Shown here in pieces: positions 34,085 through 42,448 of a stretch of 42,448 bases of DNA. The notes under the pieces are model-generated. The model was not told the DNA's origin. It saw nothing but the letters and a program-made list of their open reading frames with translations, and searched no databases. Every line of letters begins with the position of its first letter. Within the stretch, counting starts at the first letter, position 1. The position numbers and the translations under genes are program-made. This DNA is from Nemertoderma westbladi (taxonomy: Eukaryota > Xenacoelomorpha > Nemertodermatida > Nemertodermatidae), in NCBI GenBank assembly GCA_032718475.1, contig JAUCBJ010005154.1, positions 1 to 42,448 on the forward strand, written 5' to 3'.

Positions 34085-35784
34085 TCTCGCTAAGCAGACG
34101 TAAAAGAATGTCCCACCGTCAGAAATTGCCTGATTTGCCCCCAGCTGTTAGAAGGCAACTAAATAACACAAACTTAGGTAGTACAGAACCCACAGACCAA
34201 ATAATTAAAATAGAAAGACTCCCTACTATAGTAGATGAGCCTGAAATAATTAGGCCTGTTCTTGAAATCACCCCTTCGGTGATAGAGACACCTGTACTCC
34301 CAGAACCTACCTTTAAATTCCCTTTACACAGCACCAAATTATCTGTGCCTAGAGGAACAGCCCCTGAAACAGTGTCGGTCCTGGACTCCGAGCGAAATAT
34401 AAAGGATATATCGCCCGTAGTCCCTCGTCTGCCCGCTACGACGTTGGCGGATCCCGCTTCGGCGGTTGATTGGGTAGACGAGAGACGGCGGGAGATGGAC
34501 ATTCTCCTCGGAGAGATGAAGGAGAATCGAGTGCGCTCCTCCCAACAGGTCCGAGAGTTAGAAGGGACTGTTCAACAGTTAAAGGGAACCGTAAAGGAAA
34601 GTAGGTTAGAGTTGCAAGAAGTGCAGCAAAGTATCGCGCTAGAACGCGATAAATTAGTAAATTTACAAAAGGGTATATCACCACCCTCTGTAACAATATG
34701 TCAACCCGTTAGGTCTGAAGTATCTCATGCGCAAGGTGTGGAGCCTACACGCATCTATACTGCTAGCGAAGTAGAAACTCCTATAGTAAACCCTATTAAG
34801 GGTAATTATAGACCTGTTGATAGTGATATTCCCTATAGACCTGATCATAATCCGAGAAATTTATATACCGATAACTCGATATTAAATAACACGATGGCCC
34901 AAGAAAGTTTTACGCGTCAAATGGCTAGAACCGAAGCCCGCCAAGCGGTAAAGGTGGGAGAGATAGTCAAGTTCAATGGAGATGAGATGAAATGGTTACC
35001 TTTTAATGAATATTACAAAGATAACATACAGAACTCTGTGCTATCTAATGGAGAGAAACTTAGATTCCTCATCGAGTGCTTGGAAGGATCTCCCAAGTTA
35101 ATGGCGTTAAAGTTTATTGGACATCCAGACGGATTAAGACAAGTTTGGGATACACTAAACATCAGGTATGGTAATAGGAATAACATAGCTGGGTATTTGT
35201 ATGCAAAGTTGGTAGCGCCCCGAAAGTTTATTAGCAGCGGGATTATAGAGTTTTCCGATGAGATTCAGGAGATCTGCAGACAATTAGATTGGCTAGGTAA
35301 GTCTCATGAGTATCAGAGTGCTATGGTTATTAGAGCAGTGGCTTCTACTTTACCGAAGGGTGGAGTAGGTACACGCTGGGACAAGAAAGTGTTATATATG
35401 ATGGAACAACAACAACGAGACCCTACCATGGCTGATCTCATGTCATTCTTGGATGGCGAAGTGAAATTACAGCTCATAAAGCAGTCCAGAGAGAAGACAC
35501 CGGAAAACAAGGTAAGTGAGAAACCCGTCTCTAGGAGAAAGGTAACACCAGTGTGTTATACAGACGACGGCGAAAGCCAGACTTCTCAAGGAGAGGATAG
35601 CGGGAAAGACACTGAAAGATCTTATTATGTCAATAAAACGCCTAAAGAACAGGTAAGTAAATTCAAGTCTCGAACCAATGACAGGAGAGAACAGGTAAGA
35701 AAAACTCCTCCTACGTCTCCCAAGAGAATTCAGGTGAGAAAGCCCGAAGAAAGAACGAGTGTGCACAACTGTTACTCAAAGTAA
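34081..35784 (+). CDS. Gag-like protein with DUF1759-type domain (BEL/Pao), 567 aa
   Basis: The start ATG overlaps the ORF1 stop by four bases. Residues 1-130 are Pro-rich and disordered. Residues 130-195 form a coiled coil (EMKENRVRSSQQVRELEG). Residues of about 295-465 match the DUF1759 gag region of BEL/Pao elements: VKFNGDEMKWLPFNEYYKD, NGEKLRFLIECLEGSPKLMA, GLRQVWDTLNIRYG and LPKGGVGTRWDK. A basic, Lys/Arg/Ser-rich tail follows, in which the peptide [KQ]V[SR][KEN] repeats; at DNA level these are AG|GTAAG/GTGAG splice-donor-like sites. The zinc knuckles that usually complete Gag lie in the next frame. Role: particle assembly and RNA packaging, by family. Confidence 0.85.
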   Translation: MISLSRRKRMSHRQKLPDLPPAVRRQLNNTNLGSTEPTDQIIKIERLPTIVDEPEIIRPVLEITPSVIETPVLPEPTFKFPLHSTKLSVPRGTAPETVSVLDSERNIKDISPVVPRLPATTLADPASAVDWVDERRREMDILLGEMKENRVRSSQQVRELEGTVQQLKGTVKESRLELQEVQQSIALERDKLVNLQKGISPPSVTICQPVRSEVSHAQGVEPTRIYTASEVETPIVNPIKGNYRPVDSDIPYRPDHNPRNLYTDNSILNNTMAQESFTRQMARTEARQAVKVGEIVKFNGDEMKWLPFNEYYKDNIQNSVLSNGEKLRFLIECLEGSPKLMALKFIGHPDGLRQVWDTLNIRYGNRNNIAGYLYAKLVAPRKFISSGIIEFSDEIQEICRQLDWLGKSHEYQSAMVIRAVASTLPKGGVGTRWDKKVLYMMEQQQRDPTMADLMSFLDGEVKLQLIKQSREKTPENKVSEKPVSRRKVTPVCYTDDGESQTSQGEDSGKDTERSYYVNKTPKEQVSKFKSRTNDRREQVRKTPPTSPKRIQVRKPEERTSVHNCYSK

Positions 35785-37072
35785 GGTAAGTAACATCAAA
35801 CCAAAATGTGTGCTGTGCGACGGGCCCCACCGTTTGAATATGTGTGATAAATTCCTAAAGAAATCATTAAAGGATAGACGTGAAGTCATGTGGGATAAGC
35901 GGTTGTGTTATAATTGCCTCAGACGAGGACACCAACGGCGAACCTGTTACTCCGACGCAAGGTGTGCAAAGTGCGGCGCAAAACATCATATCTTGTTGCA
36001 CACGGAATTCGAACGAAACAGCCCGAGTCAGGTAAGTGAGTCCGAACTACATGTCCAATTCAGTGATGTGAACGACACTGACCAATATTCTGAGATGGAA
36101 GGATTCTATACGGACGAATTCTCCGACGAAAACGAATCCTGTTACCTGACAAATACCGCAGTGTATCGAGCACTTACGTATGAAAAGGACACCGACAGCG
36201 AGCTCCCCCTAACTACTTCTGACAGACAACCATCTTGGAAAGCACCAACTTCCAATGTAGGAATCCGAGAATTTCCTGTAGTACAGTTAAGGGTCCACGG
36301 ACCTACAAGGAGTTATATAGTGAACGCCCTCCTTGACTCCGGTAGCACAGGAACATTCATCGACAAAGAACTAGCCGAAGACATCTTTGCTGGACAACCC
36401 AAGTTCCGAACTAAGCTAAACATGTCAGGAATTATGCAGGTTTGGAAATCTACCGTAATAGCGGATTATTATGTAGGCGCGTTGTCCACCCCCCAGGATG
36501 AACTAGGAGAACACAGCATAAGGTCAGTAAAAATGGTAGCGATAAAGAACTTCGCGACCAGCCAAGTGGAACCTTATAACTGGGATGAGGACGATTTCAC
36601 CCAGCAGCTTGAAATACCTAGATTCAACACCGATTACCCTGGAGTCCAAATACTCATCGGTCAAAATGCGCATGAAGCGCTCGAGACATTGGAGAAACGG
36701 CCTGCTCAACCGCAACCACTACAAGTCTATGCGGGAAGAACTAGAGTAGGTTGGTACTTTACTGGCCCTTCTCGTAGAACTCTTATGGAAAGATTACCAA
36801 AAGAACAGGTATATCAATTAAGTGAACGGGAAGTGGAGAGCAGTGAAGTTGACGACCCAACTGAGGGAACACCATACTCCTCAGATAATGACGACATCAA
36901 CTCCAATGTAGATCAATGGAGACATTGCCCCGAGACGATCAATCTAGCCGACATCGCCTCCAGAGGAGCAACTCCTCAAGAACTGACAGATACTCCAGAC
37001 TGGTTAGGTGGACCCGACTTCCTAAGTAAAGAAGATGAATGGCCTCCCCATCTTACCCCGGCTGAAGATTAG
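35759..37072 (+). CDS. Zinc knuckles + Pao-type aspartic protease + truncated pol junction
   Basis: This frame is +1 relative to gag and is open from 35738, giving 47 bases of overlap; there is no ATG in the overlap, so expression needs a frameshift or splicing. The first codon given here is GTG. In order: CVLCDGPHRLNMC (CX2CX3HX4C), CYNCLRRGHQRRTC (CX2CX4HX4C), CAKCGAKHHILLH, then the protease with LLDSGSTGTFID (catalytic Asp at about residue 193), VQILIGQNAH and VGWYFTGP. After an acidic linker the chain jumps at about residue 372-385 to WRHCPETINLADIASRG and WLGGPDFLSKEDEWP, which in BEL/Pao pol lie between RNase H and integrase. The whole reverse transcriptase is therefore deleted without breaking the frame. 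The stop at 37070-37072 follows soon after the second junction. Confidence 0.87.
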   Translation: MCTTVTQSKVSNIKPKCVLCDGPHRLNMCDKFLKKSLKDRREVMWDKRLCYNCLRRGHQRRTCYSDARCAKCGAKHHILLHTEFERNSPSQVSESELHVQFSDVNDTDQYSEMEGFYTDEFSDENESCYLTNTAVYRALTYEKDTDSELPLTTSDRQPSWKAPTSNVGIREFPVVQLRVHGPTRSYIVNALLDSGSTGTFIDKELAEDIFAGQPKFRTKLNMSGIMQVWKSTVIADYYVGALSTPQDELGEHSIRSVKMVAIKNFATSQVEPYNWDEDDFTQQLEIPRFNTDYPGVQILIGQNAHEALETLEKRPAQPQPLQVYAGRTRVGWYFTGPSRRTLMERLPKEQVYQLSEREVESSEVDDPTEGTPYSSDNDDINSNVDQWRHCPETINLADIASRGATPQELTDTPDWLGGPDFLSKEDEWPPHLTPAED

Positions 37073-37238
37073 ACAGGCCAAGGGAGCGGAGAAAGTAACA
37101 CAACCACTCAATCGCCCAGCTGGTCGTTTATGTTTACTGGAAAGAGACCGAAAACTGTCCGGAAACTATGGAAGGCAAGATACTCTTCCCACGACCACCT
37201 CCCTAATCCAACAAATATCTAGGGACTCCATAACGTAA
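37063..37238 (+). pseudogene. Integrase C-terminal remnant
   Basis: In another frame (open 37035-37238) the short stretch LNRPAGRLCLLE resembles the end of BEL/Pao integrase, where RPvqkLypLE-type sequences occur. It follows directly on the post-RNase H fragment, so the zinc-binding and catalytic core of integrase are missing. The exact breakpoint near 37063-37075 cannot be set without an intact relative. Confidence 0.55.
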
Positions 37239-38881
37239 CAACATACGGAGTGGGTGTGTGACTATATTATTTTATATTTATTTTTATTATTTTATATTAT
37301 GTATGTATTATTATGTAATTTTATTATAATCGTTTTCTTTAATTTTATTTAGTAGAATGTTATTTTAGCGATTATTTAGTAGATTAGTGCAATATATATT
37401 AGTGTTTATTACTTAATTACTTATATATATATATTTAGTGCGACGGCGAGAAATAATTCTTTTTCTCTTTCCTTACTGTCCGTATCATATTATAAATACG
37501 TGACTACAGTAAGATGAAATATCCGTACTTATTAAAGTACAATAAAGCCACTACTATATTCAAGTATTATTGGTAGGCAGAGTATTAGGAATGCAAAGTT
37601 CAGATCCTCGTGTCTCGGCTAAACCAAGCTCTGGGTAGACCTTGGAAACGACTTGCCTCTTCTCACTGACATTGCTTCGTGCGATATTGCTCTCATACCG
37701 TATATTAAATAATACATATAGTAGCGTGATGTCCCTTTAACAGTAGCGTAAAACGCAAAATAAATCTGTTAAACCCTTTGACCATCTGTAATTCTAGTCG
37801 ATTAAGATATCGCGGCACCCACCGATATACTTGAAAGACAAAATTCTAGAATCAGTGGTTAACGTCCCCAGACAAGTTCTGGAATAAACTGGTGCCCATC
37901 CTAAATATTAATTATTAATATTTATAAAATCTGTCAAATTTCAGATCCTTTAAAATTCTAGTCGATTAAGATATCGTAGCACTTACCGATACTCTTAAAA
38001 AGATCAAATTCCTAGAATCAAGGATCCCAGTCCCCAGACATGTTCTGGAATAAAATTGTGTCTATTTAATATTAAATAATAAAATTACGGGAATAAATTT
38101 AAATTCATCTTTTAATGAATTTGATAAATTGTTATTTTATACAATTTATAATATTCCCAAAATTCCATTAATTAATAGATCATGGGAGCGGAGATTCACC
38201 TATTAAGTGTATTAGTGTGCGAGAATCTCCAATATAGAGTCAATAGCCGATAAAATTCATAAAATCATGTATAGAGAGGATATTGACAATTAAAGAATTA
38301 CTATTAAATAGCATCCCAGATCTGTATGCATGAGAATTACCCTAATTCTACCGCTAGCTTTCCATAATGTCACCATGGCAACAACCACGCTAGAATTAGA
38401 AGTGAGTTAAAAGAACAATAAAAAGCTTGCTCATTGAATAGCATACGGAATAAATAGCACACCGCTAGTATCCAAGGATACATAATAACAACGTGACATT
38501 CTGGAAGGCACTTGACTAACGGACAAATGACCCGAATGTGTGATAGAATGTGTACCATTTGTGACAGTTACGTGGAATTTGTGCGTTTGTAGGTGAATGT
38601 TACTACTAAGGTGTGTTTACAGTAGCGAGTCGCAATTGTGAAAGTAGCCCTAACTCTCCAGTAAGAACCTGAAGTATATCTAAGCCTTTGGGACGGACAG
38701 TGGAGTGACTTGTGCCGGTTATCGTTGTCGTTGTGTAGCTACATCGTTGGCGAAAGCACAGCGACGACGGTACATCGGCGCTGAGGATCTCGCACTGTCC
38801 GGGGGCAGAGAGGGGTAGGCAGCGACGCCCGCTCGCCTAAATATAAACTCATTATAATATGGATAAACTTATATAGCAGAT
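37239..38881 (+). other. Retrotransposon internal non-coding region
   Basis: About 1.6 kb, AT-rich at first. A 164-bp direct duplication starts ATTCTAGTCGATTAAGATAT at 37791 and again at 37955. GGGAGCGG, identical to the bases just before the 3' LTR, occurs at 38184-38191. From about 38560 the composition becomes richer in GC (38700-38840), like a 5' untranslated segment for the block that follows. No coding frame was recognised. Confidence 0.55.
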
Positions 38882-39013
38882 ATGATTGAGTTGATAGAAG
38901 ATGATCTTGGTATCAGGGAGCGATATACTCTACCTTTACAAGCGTTTGTTGATAGCTTGATACGCGGCGACGCTGGTCCAACTACTACGGAGGACGATGG
39001 TCGTTATATCTAA
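38882..39013 (+). CDS. 43-aa ORF in frame with the downstream accessory ORF
   Basis: ATG at 38882 reads MIELIEDDLGIRERYTLPLQ and continues to a TAA at 39011-39013. The next ATG in the same frame lies only six bases later at 39020. The composition resembles the following ORF, so this is probably its original N-terminus cut off by a nonsense mutation. A small separate peptide or stop readthrough are alternatives. Confidence 0.45.
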   Translation: MIELIEDDLGIRERYTLPLQAFVDSLIRGDAGPTTTEDDGRYI

Positions 39014-39019
39014 CCGCCA

Positions 39020-40012
39020 ATGTCCCGGGAGCAACTTGCGCGTGGGTTGGACTGTAGAAAATTCATCGCTCGCTATACACATCGTAATGGTACGTATATG
39101 GACTTCTTAACTACTGGTCATCCTATTGACCTACACGATACGAACGATATAGACACCAAAAGGGAAATGGTTTTATTTAAATATCATACCCAGCGGAAGC
39201 GGAACGATAAACTGAGACTCGAACACGAAAATTCTATTCGAAACCAACTCGAAAGTGCAGATGTTGAAGAGCCGGATAAACGCAGCGACTTCACCAGGTG
39301 CCTGGAATTCTTGAGAGAGGCCTATCTCGATATTGCCGGTCAACAGAATCTAGAGACTCGATATCCTCAAGGTATACATCATGACCGCATAGTAGAACTC
39401 AAACGGCTCTATTCCACTATGATGTATCTTACCGCCGATCGACCGCTAACTGTTGTACCGGATAGCTTCGAACAGATGGAGGAATATTGTAAAACTGGAG
39501 AACGATCACCCGCGTTTCCCCTACAAGACGTGCGTCTTTGGTATTATTGCAATGAATGCCCAAGACCCAACCAACAAACGAAAAGACATAAACATCCGCG
39601 GAGACGTTGCTTTAAACACGGTTTTACTCGCCATATTTACGGGAGTTTCGAGCGAAACTTGTTCGATGTATCACCTACGCTCGTTCGACTCAGACGATCC
39701 TTAAATAAACCAATGATCAGAGTTTCGGAATACTCGATCAGATCTCCTCATTCCCTAGTGAGACCTCAGACTCTTGATCCTATTAGTATGACGGATCCTC
39801 CCGAGCTGTACTCACTACTCAAAGATCTAGTGTTACCTGAACAATTAGTCGGTGGCACCCCGGTTGTGGGCTTCCTAGATATTAGCCCATACTACCTAGC
39901 CGGATTGGGACGCGGACATTTAATATCGCCGTTTAACCCTTACCATCGTCCCGGCTTAACACGATATAACCTGTCACCAAAGTGGCGGAGAGCGTTGTAC
40001 CAAATGAGTTAG
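39020..40012 (+). CDS. Accessory ORF of the retrotransposon, 330 aa, unrecognised
   Basis: Lies between the pol remnant and the 3' LTR, where some LTR elements carry env or captured genes. Residues 45-110 are charged and helical. Residues 177-200 contain CNEC, then many Lys/Arg/His, then CFKH (C177-X2-C180 ... C197-X2-H200), a possible zinc-binding basic finger. The C-terminal part has PELYSLLKDLVLPEQLVGG and hydrophobic VVGFLDISPYYLAGLG. There is no signal peptide or transmembrane segment, so it is not env-like. No family was recognised. The frame is open, but coding-like sequence continues past the stop in other frames, so this copy is probably broken at the 3' end. Confidence 0.6.
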   Translation: MSREQLARGLDCRKFIARYTHRNGTYMDFLTTGHPIDLHDTNDIDTKREMVLFKYHTQRKRNDKLRLEHENSIRNQLESADVEEPDKRSDFTRCLEFLREAYLDIAGQQNLETRYPQGIHHDRIVELKRLYSTMMYLTADRPLTVVPDSFEQMEEYCKTGERSPAFPLQDVRLWYYCNECPRPNQQTKRHKHPRRRCFKHGFTRHIYGSFERNLFDVSPTLVRLRRSLNKPMIRVSEYSIRSPHSLVRPQTLDPISMTDPPELYSLLKDLVLPEQLVGGTPVVGFLDISPYYLAGLGRGHLISPFNPYHRPGLTRYNLSPKWRRALYQMS

Positions 40013-40405
40013 ACGCCATTCTACAAAGATCAGAAAAGGAACTTACGCTTGTTCAGATAAACGTAAATTGCACTAGCAAGTCCAAGCGGTAAACAAAGTA
40101 ACTATATCTCAGTTCGATCGGGAAATCCAGAATCTCTAAGAAGTTATCGAACTTGGACGATCCTATTCTCTGCGAGAGTTTTTGGATGAACGTATCCAGC
40201 TACGAGCGGAGGAAAATCAGCTCGAGGAGAAGCATATCGAAACGGCGGATACCTCGACCATAATCCTACACCTTCTGATGCAATCATATTGCACCCTTCA
40301 CCCAGGAGTTATGGCCCTCCTAGTAAAGTGGCTCCCCCCAAAGAGAAAAGGACTCTTGCTAGCCTCAAAAAACTGCGTAAACGCCGTCTGCGTAAGAAAG
40401 GCTAA
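40013..40405 (+). pseudogene. Frameshifted continuation of the accessory ORF
   Basis: After the TAG at 40010-40012, coding-like sequence continues in three frames: VPNELDAILQRSEKELTL (from 39997), then SLREFLDERIQLRAEENQLE around 40166-40230, a helical acidic stretch, and finally a basic tail LKKLRKRRLRKKG ending at TAA 40403-40405 in the frame of the 330-aa ORF. The pattern fits a single longer gene with a coiled coil and basic C-terminus damaged by several indels and stops. It is described only; no restored reading is given. Confidence 0.5.
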
Positions 40406-40475
40406 CTGTTTAGAGTATTTTTATATTTTAGAAACTGTGATTTGTTATATTTTATAGACTTAAATCCCATTTTCT

Positions 40476-40483
40476 GGGAGCGG
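40476..40483 (+). other. Candidate polypurine tract
   Basis: GGGAGCGG ends directly before the 3' LTR, where plus-strand DNA synthesis would be primed. It is short and contains one pyrimidine. The same 8-mer occurs at 37082-37089 and 38184-38191 within the element. Confidence 0.45.
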
Positions 40484-41622
40484 TGTAAAGGCTTTTGCGG
40501 AATTGGCCGGTTATTTTCCCCGTAAAGTACTCTGTAGTTGGTTTAACAGGCATAAAAGGCCGTGTCCTTACTGTACTGGTGTTTTAGAGGACATAAAAGC
40601 CATTTCTTCTGTATGTGTACTTTAGCGGACATAATTAGCAATTCTATGACGCAATACGCCGGATCCTCTTGAAACAGTGTAGCTACCATGACGACGGCTA
40701 ACAGCTGATATTGCCACGTAGAACATCTCTTTGTTCTTTGTTCTCTCTTTGTTCGGTCGACCAATCAGAGCGTTTTTTGCCTCTGTGTTGGAGATTGTAT
40801 ATAGAAACTAGGGAAGTGAGTCAGTATGTGATTTTGTCCACAGCCTACAACACCGGCGTGGAACCTCCGTGTTTCAGTCTTTAGCATCAACATTAGTAGG
40901 CTTAATTATAGAACATATATCCGTTATCTCAGTCACTCATAATCATTCATACCTTAACATTACTGCTTTTGCTGTCGGTTATTCATTATATTTGTTGATA
41001 GAATATTATATCTGTTATACTGATAACAATCAGACACCCCAATCTTCTTGATATACTAAAGGTTAGAGAGACCGGTTACATATAACGATTGCGACTTATA
41101 TTAAGTGGTTTGAAGTGAATCTAATGCTATTTTATAGGCCCTACACGTATTGTCTGTTATTCTCTTTGTATGTGACTAAAATTAGTGAAGGTCGGCAGAT
41201 TGGTGTGCAGCATTGTGCAGCATTGTGTATGATTGTGATTGATAACGAAGCATCTCCTAAAGAATGCGCCATATACGTGAATCTATAGCCATCCCGTTGT
41301 GTCTGGTTTAAGTCATAACTCTGTTTATATATTTAGAGCGCCACGTCCTAAAGGAACTGTTAATATTTCCCGAAAGTGAATAATATTTGTCAGAGATTAT
41401 ATATATTAAGATCAGTCGAATAATACAGTAGGCCTATCCCGCAATACGATTAGGCTTCCGAATCCAGTCTCCCGGGTATATCCAGCGGGTGAATGATCGC
41501 GCATAGACTGGTTTCGGCTAATGTAGTGTATCAAATATTTGTCGTAGGCTAAAGACTATCTATTATCTAGAAGACATCCTAATTTGGCAGGTTAAACTGC
41601 TAAAGGTCTGAAAGCGCGAACA
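40484..41622 (+). repeat. 3' LTR (1139 bp)
   Basis: Near-identical to 29201-30340. Differences seen by eye include a small cluster near 41011-41028, a one-base length change in TATTTGTCAG and scattered transitions, about a dozen in all. It ends GCGAACA at 41622, followed by the TAAAT duplication. Confidence 0.95.
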
Positions 41623-41627
41623 TAAAT
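41623..41627. repeat. Right target site duplication TAAAT
   Basis: Matches 29196-29200 exactly and defines the right boundary of the insertion. Confidence 0.9.
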
Positions 41628-42185
41628 TATTTTTATTATTATTAACAGATATAAAGGTTATTTTATATACATAAGTAAAGCTGAGAAATCTGCGCATCTA
41701 ATAGTACATAAATTATTAAAATCCGTTCAAAAAACTCAAATGGTAGCGGTTTAGATATGATGATTCCTAAAATAAATAACTACTAGCAAAAATCAGAAAG
41801 TAGGCCTCAACTGGTATTTCCGAATAAACAGTTTCCAGTCCTGGTATAAATTAATATTCTACTGTAGAAGTCCATGGAAAGTTAGAAAAGGTAAAATAAT
41901 CTTGAAAAAAAGCTCAAAAAATAGCTTGAAAAAAAGCTCAAAAAATAGCTCAGAATACCTCACATAAAAAAGTAGCGCAGAAACGTTGAGTTTTTTTTTA
42001 CGAGCTGGTATTTTTTTAAATAAAAAAAATTTATATTGTTTTGAGTGTTTTTTTGATATTGATGAATGTTCTAGAACCTTTAAAAAAATATTATATTCTG
42101 GAATTTTAGTAATATAAAATATTACTGAATAAATGAAAAATGTAGTTGTTTTTTTCTTAATACTAATCTCTTAATCTTAATACTA
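41628..42185. other. AT-rich flank right of the retrotransposon
   Basis: No gene seen. A short direct repeat, CTTGAAAAAAAGCTCAAAAA, occurs twice at about 41901-41950, and another TGTTCTAGAAC palindrome lies at 42067. Confidence 0.45.
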
Positions 42186-42448
42186 AACTTTTGGGGCTGG
42201 GGGGCTACTGTCCGGGGGGCTACTATTTTTTTTTGGGGGGGGGGGGGGGGGCTACTATTTTTTTTTTTTGGGGGGGGGGGGGCTACTGTTCGGGGGGCTA
42301 CTGTCCGGGGGGCTACTGTTCGGGGGGCTACTGTCTGGGGGGCTACTGTCCGGGGGGCTTCTGTCCGCGGGACTACTGTCCGGGGGCTACTTCCGGGTGG
42401 CTACTGTCCGGGGGGCTATTGTCCGGGGGGCTACTGTCCGGGGGCTAC
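42186..42448. repeat. G-rich minisatellite, 15-17 bp units, to window end
   Basis: Repeated GGGGGGCTACTGTCC-type units with runs of 5-7 G, and two stretches where poly-T is followed by 13 or more G. The G runs could form quadruplexes. The array is still running at the window edge. Confidence 0.9.

Larger units (their letters stand above)
29201..41622 (+). mobile_element. BEL/Pao-type LTR retrotransposon, internally deleted, 12,422 bp
   Basis: Two near-identical terminal repeats (29201-30340 and 40484-41622) start TGTAAAGG and end GCGAACA, and are flanked by TAAAT on both sides. The interior encodes a DUF1759-like gag and a Pao-type aspartic protease with its zinc knuckles, which places it in BEL/Pao. 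Reverse transcriptase and most of RNase H and integrase are absent; only their border fragments remain. The LTRs differ at roughly a dozen positions, so insertion was recent relative to typical decay. Unusual are the unrelated ORF1 before gag, a second unrecognised coding block before the 3' LTR, and long untranslated stretches. No tRNA 3'-end match (TGG...) follows the 5' LTR directly, so the primer site is unresolved. Confidence 0.9.

Noticed and set aside
32774-35766. Minus-strand and offset frames across retrotransposon ORF1 and ORF2
   Set aside because: Shadows of the recognised plus-strand frames; composition follows the opposite strand.
39020-40012. Envelope gene of an errantivirus-like element
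   Set aside because: Position would fit, but there is no signal peptide, fusion segment or transmembrane anchor, and the protein is basic with a finger-like motif.

Overview
The window is animal nuclear DNA. It has intron-containing metazoan genes (a carnitine acetyltransferase terminal exon and a two-exon SAS-6 gene), GT/AG splice junctions, AATAAA signals, LINE remnants, terminal-inverted-repeat elements and a complete LTR retrotransposon. The frequent TAGGCCTA- and ACCGGTA-type words, AT-rich spacers and low gene density suggest a marine invertebrate, but the sequence alone does not fix the phylum. No bacterial operon, CRISPR array, rRNA or tRNA gene was recognised.

Layout. 1-2459: the last part of a CRAT-like gene (+), whose intron holds two minisatellites, followed by its final exon at 1743-2459, which ends in a peroxisomal-type SRL tail. 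3053-12092: a 9 kb, 33-bp satellite with nested higher-order repeats. 12093-17450: mostly non-coding, with one probable first exon of a single-pass membrane protein (13794-14124), a 324-bp foldback element, a 643-bp foldback transposon with TA target duplication, and a related copy interrupted by a 30-bp minisatellite. 17675-23729: SASS6 (-), with exon 1 at 23729-22515, one 4.2 kb intron, and exon 2 at 18319-17738 followed by two AATAAA signals. The intron holds a LINE 3' remnant, two related non-autonomous elements, and a 41-bp minisatellite that starts at the 5' splice site and repeats it. 24420-24693: a compact CCAAT/TATA/Inr/AATAAA module resembling a solo LTR. 26312-28890: a 36-bp satellite with a 974-bp higher-order repeat. 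29201-41622: a 12.4 kb BEL/Pao-type LTR element with 1140/1139-bp LTRs and a TAAAT target duplication. 42186-42448: a G-rich minisatellite.

The BEL/Pao element carries, in order: a 2.2 kb leader with tandem duplications; an unrecognised 496-aa ORF1; a 567-aa gag-like ORF2 joined to it by an ATGA overlap; a third ORF in another frame with zinc knuckles and the Pao-type aspartic protease; then only short remnants of the RNase H/integrase junction and the integrase tail. Reverse transcriptase and most of integrase are missing although the LTRs differ at only about a dozen sites. The copy therefore probably moved recently in a deleted form, using enzymes supplied by another element. A second unrecognised, partly decayed coding block (38882-40405) lies between the pol remnant and the 3' LTR.

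The strongest leads are (i) the SASS6 intron minisatellite that multiplies the gene's own 5' splice site, (ii) the deleted BEL/Pao element with extra ORFs upstream and downstream of gag-pol, and (iii) a cluster of consensus splice donors inside its gag/protease coding region.
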